Positions 36,901 to 42,820 of a DNA stretch of 64,000 nt are shown here, in pieces; the stretch's first letter is position 1; each line of letters begins with the position of its first letter. Source of the DNA: Streptomyces liliifuscus (GTDB lineage: Bacteria > Actinomycetota > Actinomycetes > Streptomycetales > Streptomycetaceae); contig NZ_CP066831.1 of NCBI RefSeq assembly GCF_016598615.1, positions 620,001-684,000 on the forward strand. The letters are read 5' to 3'. The notes below the pieces were generated by a model, which was not told where the DNA came from, searched no databases, and worked only from the letters and a program-made list of their open reading frames with translations. The translations under genes were made by a program, and so were the position numbers.

Positions 36901-36952
36901 CACCTGGGTGCTGCGCCGGCGCAGTGCCCAGCCCCCCAGCGTGGAAGGATGA
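30962..36952 (+). CDS. Giant multidomain STAND NTPase, SAMD9-like, candidate defence protein
   Basis: About 1,996 residues from TTG 30962 (GGAGG eleven bases upstream; ATG 30923 is an in-frame alternative). Order of regions: (1) 1-330, phosphotransferase-like, with catalytic loop HGDLNTSN at 221-228 and metal Asp247 in IVDLDQA; (2) about 370-660, an alpha/beta region with GRIPWSLIVDLDPASDGDGL, then WRGGLIGW; (3) a P-loop with GAGGTT at 699-704, lysine replaced by glycine, and Walker B-like VLLVAEAGD at 751-759; (4) from about 1026, TPR-like helices; (5) an OB-fold at about 1566-1632 (GRITFVNETHGHGIVELVNH); (6) three LOTUS/OST-HTH-like repeats starting near 1752, 1835 and 1922. The GGTT P-loop, TPR and OB order recalls animal SAMD9. 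No membrane helix. The Nudix-like gene follows after 3 nt. Confidence 0.75.
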   Translation: MDKKLRLADAAYQEMATEALNLWLPSARFLFEPMPRGRSGAELVSVDISGNTGDFRPGTYVLRVGPAEEDLAQANELAAHQLIREADPEFAERHIPRLLRIDQRRHGDARLVVSLHQLAGDSLSWYSPPRSGSTGLLRCAQAISRDILNAWADPSDLTQMRPHDVLSKVTGTAKLDECLAVVSSLFGGDVHQEDGHAFLNPLSVLGEAENSELPIMEGICHGDLNTSNVLVPRNEVAVADGSFWIVDLDQARRSVVGFDLAYLEVSVLVNMLPTIRRPVLARCLEAAEDASVKSVPDDCQWLVEFLQQSRAGILEWIYRQTGRVDRLHQQLTLVRMTAALLWARRFPRDDERTRLCLAYAGWYALRYRRTFASAAPQQPSVPAVCTPPREVERVREDLWESLWGTVSGFSPHAARYILVAEQLPRASSISALGRIPWSLIVDLDPASDGDGLHHWASPVLNTQRAVHLFTEERPVIDYARGTAWLLAAGSVLRREPALEGREWVLRRLDTVRRLTSSFHQFAGDTPVCVLVLEGGTESAPERGRNRLLRVIETMDEMLQGQATFLHVGLADLQPYVPVVQVPLPVHDLLDRLAATLGSSAEYLDYTVPALDNGTVAISPETMQKLREHLVILHDGIDASTLPGDKTNNDAFWRGGLIGWDDLDAGRDVVRAVNDGIVAALRDSLKQHRTRTVVVEHRPGAGGTTAALRAAWDLHHESPVAVLPHGVPIGPSRVPLVADRLHLLYTITQLPVLLVAEAGDLSESYRETLYRESARRNTPLTILYVRRGVTQSSRSALQVSEPLEPAETAEFLARYSALTDDQHRIDELRMLGTKHYEPYRTPFFYGLVTFEREFTKLSTYVRTHLDHVRGRAREVMQYLALATIYSNTGLQRELVQKLMHVSTPSAELDLSDVLGPEASRLVAVRNGRVRLQHQLLAEQVLAELLNDDRWKQHLKELSIDFIQALAITTDVSADPVRVLLRQMFVDRQGGTADGIEDRRKFAPLIEQLDLNSAHQVLKSLTEHVPDEPHFWNHLGRHQMYRLNRELDKAEEYVTRAVDLAEWDFLHHHTLGLARRSRMRQALRDAKRRGVQSVMAAADRWFAQTVECFATTRKLNPENIYGYVTHVQAIVDVAKAIKDAARVSSIAELSSDASEWVTENVAEANFLLNEAAQLYGTLDQHDDYLVRCQADIKRLYGDLDSVVELWELAVAGNRSTPMMQRALAQAYYVRGGRTWRELDDSELTRIVELARQNLSRTGCKEEDYRLWFEAYKLLPEFDIDEALSQLQLWADRFPSWRAHYYRYCLFFHLWFTGRSNDVEAFRVEQQQAEKYVVGRSNRSYLWLSTGPDWYPLIADSDLGEWNRRDMFWTNTTHLQRVNGVIDLIRGPQAGTIQLEGAVTAFFVPSRGKFLPDSDENTPVNFFLGLSPEGPRAWDVRRGHLDHALRARQTVSAGPARTLTARHPVHLAPAQVAAQAAMLTRQRRLDFCISLLEAWQTVGDTPRLSRLTERVSARFRYNGADVAELLAESDRVHFDADENDPLVQLLGCQGQPVRSTMADHGQSSDGQPELGRITFVNETHGHGIVELVNHGWARFTTDDVRTQLANGPVRGQIVRAVMVEMDRNGGRNARGLELFPLTATLVGTEVVDVEQLLDRVETDLRYEIEERLAQGVRMVPIRELEEWLEERFKGCQPLASRLGLPSLRQLWTGLDWLKQSGNPGNRMLSLASGTVFGRVSEARGKAAGRERHADERDDFGTALDSVVTTLQKDNEGKAPTFYKVKNGLVKLLRSRYDAVVGRSLQRRIEQQPGWELRELNSGVQLVHRAGTPAPPADAPEPFATVLAHTVDELARQGRPPNLQMIGSSLRSRLGEAYASVVGSSLKKRIEREPEWRLEEIRPGVHLAHRAEAPAPAGRSAAEVDVAADLNAVIGELLTRDGEARLTVLGNALRKRWGPETYQALTVDRTLRQVAEAHGWEAHCPRPDTWVLRRRSAQPPSVEG

Positions 36953-36955
36953 GCT

Positions 36956-37951
36956 GTGGCGGACGATGAGGCGGCTGCGGTCGCCGCGCTCCTGGAGGCC
37001 TTGGCCGAACATACCGGGCCTCCGGTCTCGGTGTCCGAGCTTTGCCGACGGACAGGCCTGAGCAGACCAACTGTCGAGACCGCAGCGCCGATGGTGCTGG
37101 TGCTGCTGAGCGCGTTCGGCGTCCTGCGGTCCGAACACGAACCGACGAACGGTCAGGCTGGCGTGGTTCCGGTCAGCCCGCAAGCGCGCTACTTCCTGCA
37201 CAGTCTTGCCTCCTATGTGCGGACGGGCCGCTCGATCCTGGCCAACTGGGAAAGGCCGGGAACGGCCGAGCCGCCATACACCAGCCGCCAGGCACTGTCC
37301 GGACCGCAGTTTCTCTACCTGATGGAGGAGCGGCGGCTGGCCCTTGATTCCGACGCCGCACCGCTACGGCGCACCGACGTCGTCCAGGTGGTGGTCAAGT
37401 GCCGCCTCCGGGGCCGCGGCGGCCGGGCTCAGTACCTGCTGGTGTACGACGATCGAGCCCGGCAGTACCAACTACCGGGCGGCCACATCCGTGCCTCGGA
37501 CGCTGACGTCCGCGCCGCAGCCGCCCGGGAATTGGAGGAGGAGCTGCCGGGCTATGACCACACTCCGGGCAGGGACGAGCTGAAGGAACTCGGTACGGTC
37601 TCCGCTGTCCAGCTGTCCCGGACGTTCGGCGCAGTGACGGAGTACCGGGTCGTCTTCTTCCAACTCGAGTCAAAGGCCCGGTCAATCCCGGTGGGCCCCG
37701 GCGGACGCTGGGTGCCCGAGGACGCCCTGCTCGACCAGGTGACCCTGCTCGACGGCACTACCCTGAACGTCACCGCCCTGAACCGGCTCGACCAGTCACT
37801 CCCCGGGGGCCTCCGCAGCCTGCCGTGGAGTCTGCCGGACGCCCAGCGCAGATCGCTGCGCGCGGTGGTCCGAGACAGACCATGGGAGACCGTCGGCCTG
37901 GTCATCGGAATCCTCGGACTCTTGCTGTCCGTCATCCCACTTCTGGGCTAG
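36956..37951 (+). CDS. Winged-helix/Nudix-like membrane-anchored protein
   Basis: A 331-residue protein starting at GTG 36956, with AAGGA eight bases upstream inside the end of the STAND gene. The N-terminus is a helix-turn-helix (VSVSELCRRTGLSRPTVETA). A Nudix-like fold follows: LVYDDRARQYQLPGGHIRAS, then RELEEEL at 191-197. The Nudix box is imperfect: REUxEE is present, but spacing to the glycine and the first Glu position differ, so hydrolysis of nucleoside diphosphates is possible but not assured. The C-terminus is one transmembrane helix (VGLVIGILGLLLSVIPLLG). The tight coupling suggests it works with the STAND protein, perhaps as effector or modulator. Confidence 0.7.
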   Translation: MADDEAAAVAALLEALAEHTGPPVSVSELCRRTGLSRPTVETAAPMVLVLLSAFGVLRSEHEPTNGQAGVVPVSPQARYFLHSLASYVRTGRSILANWERPGTAEPPYTSRQALSGPQFLYLMEERRLALDSDAAPLRRTDVVQVVVKCRLRGRGGRAQYLLVYDDRARQYQLPGGHIRASDADVRAAAARELEEELPGYDHTPGRDELKELGTVSAVQLSRTFGAVTEYRVVFFQLESKARSIPVGPGGRWVPEDALLDQVTLLDGTTLNVTALNRLDQSLPGGLRSLPWSLPDAQRRSLRAVVRDRPWETVGLVIGILGLLLSVIPLLG

Positions 37952-38009
37952 AGATCTTTAACTGTGCGGTTACGTCGTGTCCTGCTGGCTGCCTTGGGCT
38001 ACATGATGC

Positions 38010-38232
38010 CAGGAGGACGAGGTATCCCGATGGCGGTGGATTGACGGCCGAGGAACGGGCTCGGCGTGAGCAATTCCGGCTCTCAGTCGCTGGCCTGATC
38101 GACGCGGGGCAAGTGCCGAGGAGAGGCCGGAGGATTCAGGGTGTAGCGGATCATGCGGGAGCGCAGGATCGCCAGAACACCCGATGCACCGGGCGCCGCA
38201 GCCTGATGAAGGCTGACGCCAATGCGGCGTAA
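38010..38232 (+). pseudogene. IS630-family transposase N-terminal remnant
   Basis: The plus strand reads RYPDGGGLTAEERARREQFR followed by LSVAGLIDAGQVPRRGRR, the familiar start of the helix-turn-helix region of Streptomyces IS630-type transposases. It then degrades to unrelated sequence with a stop near 38232. No catalytic domain remains. It lies downstream of the Nudix-like gene inside the tRNA-flanked segment. Confidence 0.65.
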
Positions 38233-38467
38233 TCACCGGATCCGATCAGCCGGGACGTCACCGCCACGCGCCCCGGGACGAAGGTTGTCGGAGACATCCC
38301 CTGCATCCCCACCGCCGGGGCGGCGCGCCCTCGTCTGGTCGCTGGACCTGGCCGTCCGGCGAACCACGGACTCCCGCTACGGCCGCGCCCACATCGGCGT
38401 GAGTGCGCTGCTCGGCGGCGCCTACATCTACCAGGGTGAGGGACTCGCACTGCTGCGCCTGGACTGA
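38222..38467 (+). CDS. Possible small hypothetical protein
   Basis: An 81-residue frame whose second half (LVWSLDLAVRRTTDSRYGRA, then a short hydrophobic stretch ALLGGAYIYQGEGLALL) looks protein-like, while the first half is Arg/Pro-rich and doubtful. No convincing ribosome site is seen and it overlaps the end of the transposase remnant. It may be another fragment. Confidence 0.25.
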   Translation: MRRNHRIRSAGTSPPRAPGRRLSETSPASPPPGRRALVWSLDLAVRRTTDSRYGRAHIGVSALLGGAYIYQGEGLALLRLD

Positions 38468-38521
38468 CTGACGGACGTCGAGGGGATCACCCCAGCGCCC
38501 AGTCGCGCCCGAATGCGCCAA

Positions 38522-38558
38522 GGCCCGTCCGGTGTCATCCCCGCTAACCGGACGGGCC
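38522..38558. terminator. Hairpin, probable terminator
   Basis: GGCCCGTCCGGT (38522-38533) pairs perfectly with ACCGGACGGGCC (38547-38558) across a 13-base loop, shortly after the small frame ending at 38467. It also lies just downstream of a possible minus-strand small membrane-protein fragment. Confidence 0.6.
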
Positions 38559-38967
38559 CTGGTCCATCTACAGGAGCCCGTTGGAGGCGCCGAAGACGAG
38601 GACGTAGAGGGCCCCGCCACGAGAACGATCGCCCCATAGCGAACTGTCGCCTTGCGGTACCTGACGGCCACGACTCGGAGCCTCGAGATGCGACGCATCA
38701 AGAAGCTCTTGGGCCGTTTTCAGCACGGGCCGTTAGCCGTCGCTCCATCAGACCTCTACAGCGGCTCGGTGATCAGGGGAGCCCAAGCCTAACCTCGCGC
38801 CACCCCACCACTCCGATGCCCCTACCCAGCCTTGGTGGGCCTCGACGACACGGCATGGGAACAGCCGCTTCCGTTTCCCTGTGTGCTGCGAGCGTCCCGA
38901 ATGCGGCGCCCAACCACTCACAGAGGCCATCCACGGCGCCCTCCGCCGCCTACAAGCCTGGCATCCC
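38559..38967. other. Degenerate stretch inside the island, no intact gene
   Basis: The minus strand has a short piece (RRISRLRVVAVRYRKATVRY, GAIVLVAG) that continues plausibly in another frame as ALYVLVFGASNGLL, like a frameshifted one-helix protein. The plus strand around 38880-38960 has CCERPECGAQPLTEAIHGAL, a possible C-terminal fragment. Neither has a ribosome site or recognised family. Confidence 0.35.
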
Positions 38968-39147
38968 CGCAGGTCAGAAGAGTTCGAACTACCGTCGTCG
39001 GCAACGCTGTTGAACTCACGCGCAGCGGATTCACTCCGATGGGCCAAAGTTCTGAATCCACACTCCTGACGAGACGTTTCCGCAGGTCAGGACCCTGCAC
39101 AGTGGGGCGGGTGGGACTCGAACCCACGGCCGACGGACTATGAGTCC
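38968..39147. repeat. Long imperfect repeat, right copy (ends in tRNA-Met 3' half)
   Basis: The counterpart of 30379-30560, in the same orientation. CGCAGGTCA occurs at 38968-38976 and 39081-39089, with the blocks TTGAACTCACG and GCAGCGGATTCA between. It ends in the identical 46-bp tRNA-derived core. The two copies delimit the 8.6-kb segment carrying the STAND and Nudix-like genes. Confidence 0.65.
39102..39147 (-). repeat. 46-bp tRNA-Met(CAU) 3'-half copy, right island boundary
   Basis: Identical to 30515-30560. The anticodon CAT is the complement of 39140-39142. Beyond it, 39149-39155 (CCGCCCC; GGGGCGG on the minus strand) could pair with the acceptor 3' strand, so this copy looks like a tRNA-Met gene that kept its acceptor and anticodon but lost the whole D arm. 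A functional tRNA is unlikely. Confidence 0.75.
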
Positions 39148-39340
39148 GCCGCCCCCCTTCCAGGACGAACGCACTCCCTGACTTCCAGAGATTCCTCCGC
39201 CAGGCGGAAGCCGCATCGCGCCCGGAAAGGACTCGTCCCGACGATGTCGCCACCCCTTCAAGACGGGAGCCGCAACAATGTCCTGACCGAGTTGTCCGCC
39301 CCGCTCGGCCTCTGCCGCGTCGGCTGTGGTGGAGGCCGGG

Positions 39341-40096
39341 ATGATTCAGAGTGGAGGGATGTCTGAATCGTCATTGCCGGGTGGCTTCGTCAATCACGTT
39401 GTGCGGGTCGGTGCCACGGTGCGCCGCCCCGCGTCGGCCAGTACAGAGTTCGTCGCCGAACTGCTGAGGTTCCTTGAGGTCCATGGCTGGGGCGGTGCAC
39501 CGCGGTACCTGGGCCTCGACGAGGACGGGCGTGAGGTCCTCACCTATCTTGACGGGCACGTGGCCTGGGAGCGGGAGCAGCCGTCAGCCGTGCACTCCGA
39601 GGAGGGTCTGTTGCTGGTCACGCGGCTCGTGCGGGAGTTCCACGATTTGACAGCCGGCACCGAACTGGCCGGATCACAGGAGGTCGTCTGTCACAACGAT
39701 CTCGCGCCCAAGAACACGGTCTACCGATCGGTCGACGGCGCCTTGCGTCCGGTGGCCTTCATCGACTGGGACTTGGCGGCTCCGGGCGCGCGCATTCACG
39801 ATGTCGCCCATGTGTGCTGGCAGTACATCGGTCTCGGGCCCAGGGTGAGAGACATCGACGACAGCGCGCGGCGCTTGCTGTTGGTCGCCGACGCCTATGA
39901 GCTGGCCGATCAGGACGACCTCATCCCTGCGATCTTGTGGTGGCAGGACAGGTGCTGGCGCGGCATCGAGGCTGCTGCGCGGGCCGGAGACCAAGCGATG
40001 ATCGGTCTTCGAGCCGCAGGCGCAGTCACTGAGGTCCAGGCTGCCTGGCAGTGGGTCCTGAACCACCGGGATGTCCTGGCTCGCGCACTGCGATGA
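39341..40096 (+). CDS. Aminoglycoside phosphotransferase-fold protein
   Basis: A 251-residue member of the APH/choline-kinase superfamily. The catalytic loop is VVCHNDLAPKNTVY (Asp base, Asn metal ligand) and the metal-binding aspartate is in FIDWDLAAPG. Such proteins transfer phosphate from ATP to small molecules or antibiotics; the substrate here is unknown. The N-terminal lobe is short (VVRVGATVRRPAS) and lacks a clear ATP-binding lysine. ATG 39341 has GGAGG five bases upstream; ATG 39359 is preceded too closely by GGAGGG. It lies just outside the right tRNA-derived boundary. Not resistance by evidence, only by fold. Confidence 0.8.
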   Translation: MIQSGGMSESSLPGGFVNHVVRVGATVRRPASASTEFVAELLRFLEVHGWGGAPRYLGLDEDGREVLTYLDGHVAWEREQPSAVHSEEGLLLVTRLVREFHDLTAGTELAGSQEVVCHNDLAPKNTVYRSVDGALRPVAFIDWDLAAPGARIHDVAHVCWQYIGLGPRVRDIDDSARRLLLVADAYELADQDDLIPAILWWQDRCWRGIEAAARAGDQAMIGLRAAGAVTEVQAAWQWVLNHRDVLARALR

Positions 40097-40276
40097 CGCG
40101 ATTACGTGCTTGGTGACGGGCATCGTCCCTGCCGACGAGCAGCATGATGCTGCCCGGAGAGGATCTGTCATTTGCCGGGCGCCCGGGCTTGCCCTGTAAC
40201 GCTTTTCGCGCCTCGGTCCAAGAACAGGTGAAGTGCCTTTGAAGAACCCCGGTGAACCTCCGACGAGGAGGATCGC

Positions 40277-40968
40277 TTGGGAGTCTCCGACGAGAGGGAG
40301 TCGCCTGTGGACGGCGCGGAACGGCTACAGGGTGGGCCCGCCGCGGCAGCACGTGACCCGCAGGTCTTCGAAGAGTTCTACCGGCGTCACGTGGACGCGG
40401 TGATGCGTTTCGTGGCCCGCGTGTCGATGACCCTCACACCCCTGCCGACCTGACGGCCGAGATCTTCCTCGCCTTTCTTGACTCCGCCCACACCTACCGG
40501 CCACGCCTCGGCAGCGAGACGGCCTGGCTGTACGGCATCGCGCGCAACATCGTGTCGTCGGAGCGGCGCTGGGTCGCGTGGGAGGCGGAACTCGATCTCC
40601 GCTTCTCCGGTCGGAGGTTGCTGGAGGCCGACGACATCGTCCGCCTTGAGGACAAGCTCGACGCGGAGAGCCCGGGGCGGCGGGTCCTGGCCGCGCTCGC
40701 GCGTCTTCCCGAGGGCGAGCGGGCCGTCATGGAGCTGGTCGCAGTGGGCCAACTCACGGTCACGGAGGCCGCGGCCGCGCTGGGCATTCGGCAGGTGACG
40801 GCCCGGGTCCGGCTGCATCGGGCGCGCAAGGCCCTGCGGGAAGAGGCGGGCGTTGCGGCCGCCGAGACGAATGCCGCGAAGACGAACCCGCCGTCCGTAC
40901 GGGCAAGTTCCACCGGATCGGGAACGCCGGACGCATCGCTGCTGCACGTTGCCAGGGGAGAAGCATGA
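40277..40968 (+). pseudogene. ECF sigma factor gene with one frameshift
   Basis: TTG 40277 with GGAGG upstream opens a protein whose region 2 begins DPQVFEEFYRRHVDAVMRFV. Near 40420 the frame ends, and the natural continuation is in another frame: ADLTAEIFLAFLDSAHTYRP, then TAWLYGIARNIVSSERR and the region 4 helix-turn-helix LTVTEAAAALGIRQVTARVR. One or two bases appear lost around GTGTCGATGACC. The downstream membrane protein gene overlaps the stop (ATGA), an anti-sigma-like arrangement. It may be decayed or may carry a sequencing error. Confidence 0.75.
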
Positions 40969-41575
40969 GCGCGAGGACGACGTTCGAGGACCGGCTCCTG
41001 GATAATCTGAAGAAGGAGATCGAACTGCGCGAGGCCGAGGCGAGCCGGGCCAGGGTGGTCACGGTCGCAACCGGCGAGGGAAAGCCGAAGGCTTCCGCAC
41101 GCCGACTGTTCACCCCGCGTCGGATCGCCGTCGTTGCGTTCGCCTGCGCGGTGGCCTGGCTCGGCGCAGTGGTCGTGCCCGGCTCACTGGCCGACTCGAC
41201 GGCGTACGCGGTGAAGCGCCACGGTGACGGCAGGGTCACACTCACCGTCAAGGACCAGAACATCGGTGTCGAGGCTCAGCATGAACTCGCGAGAGAAGTG
41301 CGCCCCTTGTGCATTGAGGTGACCATTGACTTGCTCCCTGCCGGATACGTCTGCGAGCGCAGCAAGGTCACGCCGCTTCCGGCAGTTGATCGGCAGGCCA
41401 ACCGTGTCCTCATCATCCCCCTGAAGGCCGGCTGGGATGTCACCCTGCGCCGGGGCAACGTGCTGGCGTTCGAGAACACAGGGGTGACTCCCGACCTCGC
41501 GCGGCCGAGTTCTACAAGAGCAAGAGCGAGGCCGAGCCCTGCGTGCCGATGAAGGTCGCACTGCCGGACGACTAG
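40965..41575 (+). pseudogene. Sigma-associated membrane protein gene, 3' frameshift
   Basis: ATG 40965 overlaps the sigma-factor stop. The protein has a cytoplasmic N-terminus (DRLLDNLKKEIELREAEASR), one transmembrane helix (IAVVAFACAVAWLGAVVVPG) and an extracytoplasmic domain (VTLTVKDQNIGVEAQHELAR onwards). The frame runs on to 41552 with an Arg-rich tail, but the natural C-terminus AEFYKSKSEAEPCVPMKVAL is in another frame, ending at 41575, so a base seems lost near 41500. It could be the sigma factor's membrane partner. No zinc-finger motif is seen. Confidence 0.65.
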
Positions 41576-41695
41576 CCGACGAATTCACCGTACTGGGGCC
41601 AGGCGCAGCCGCCACTGCACGTCACACGGGTGATCGTGACGTAAGGCCCCTCATCAAGCATGCCCTGCCTTCCGCCGCCCTGCGTCCCCGTCTTC

Positions 41696-41737
41696 GGCAC
41701 CCGGCACCCGGCACCCGGCACCCGGCACCCGGCACCC
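41696..41737. repeat. Six tandem copies of GGCACCC
   Basis: The heptamer GGCACCC is repeated six times without mismatch between the sigma-partner gene and the acyltransferase remnant. It is a simple slippage-prone tract with no visible coding role. Confidence 0.9.
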
Positions 41738-41789
41738 GGATCAGAAACCCGCACCCCTCCTCCCTCACTCCCCTAGGCGGCCACCTTCC

Positions 41790-42820
41790 GTGACGTGGCG
41801 ATTACCGACTTCCGAATCCGCTGCCATGCCGCCCCCTCCGTACCCGCTGTGGGCGACTGTCGTCATGGCAATCCTCGCCGTCAGCTGCCTGGGTCTCGCG
41901 GAGGTTCGTGATTTCGGCGGGCAGAGCGCTGCCACGGTGACCGTCGCTCACATCACCCTGCTCCAGGAGTTGTTGGGGACACCCAACCTCCTGCTCGTCC
42001 TGTGGACGCTCTCGTACGAGATGGCCTTCTATCTGCTGGTCGTCGCGCTCTTCACGGTCCGTCTGCACCAGCGGTCGGCGGCGGTCGCCATCTCCCTGGC
42101 CGTGCTCGCCGCCGTGAGCGTTGCGGTAGACGACACGCTGCCGGATGCCGCTCTGTCCGGCCTCGTCGGCACGGGCCTGCTCATCGGACTCGCCTCGGGC
42201 GCCCTGATACTCGCGATCTGCTGTGCCAGCACCAGGTCGCCCGCGCTCCGCGTTTCCGGAGGTGTGCTGGGAGGGGTGCTGGCACTCGTCCTGGTCCGCT
42301 CAACGGCACGGTCCCGCTGTGGGAGGGCCTGATCATCCTCGCCGTGATGTTCCTCGGCACCGCCGTCCACCGGGCCGAGAACGGTCAGAACACCTGGCAG
42401 CTAGCGGCCTGCACAGCCGTAGTCATGGTCACCTGCGCGGTGGGCAGTGCGTCCCAGTACGGCAACAGCGACCAGTTCACCCGGCGCGGCTGGATCGTGG
42501 CGTTCCTGCTGGCCGTGCTCACCTTCGATGTCGGGCTGGCATCGCGCCGTCGGCATGTACCGCGACTCCTGACCGGACTTGGCACGATCAGCTACTCGGT
42601 CTCCCTGGTGCATCCGGTGCTGCTGGCGGTGATCGACAGCACGATGGGCCGGTTGCGGCACAACAATCTCGTACTGGAAGTGGCGTTCTATGCCGTGCTG
42701 TTGCCGCTGTGCATGCCGACTCATCGTTGCATCGAGGCACCGGCCCAGTCATGGGGCCGCGAGCTGGCACGCCAGGTCCCGACCGATCTCAGGTCGGGAC
42801 CCGCTCCCTTCAGTCAGTGA
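41790..42820 (+). pseudogene. Acyltransferase-3 (OafA-type) membrane protein, truncated and frameshifted
   Basis: The first frame begins with transmembrane segments (YPLWATVVMAILAVSCLGLA, LLLVLWTLSYEMAFYLLVVA) and ends at 42332. The continuation in another frame from about 42300 reads LNGTVPLWEGLIILAVMFLG, further helices, and GTISYSVSLVHPVLLAVID near the C-terminus. LWTLSYEMAFY and SLVHPVLL are hallmarks of the acyltransferase-3 family, which O-acylates sugars or peptidoglycan. The N-terminal helices with the catalytic His/Arg are missing, and one frameshift splits the rest. Confidence 0.75.

Noticed and set aside
30561-39101. Integrase or excisionase gene inside the tRNA-flanked segment
   Set aside because: No frame shows the R-H-R-Y tyrosine or serine recombinase motifs; only an IS630 fragment is present.
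39341-40096. Antibiotic-resistance gene
   Set aside because: The fold is that of aminoglycoside phosphotransferases, but the N-lobe is atypical and most such Streptomyces proteins have unknown small-molecule substrates.
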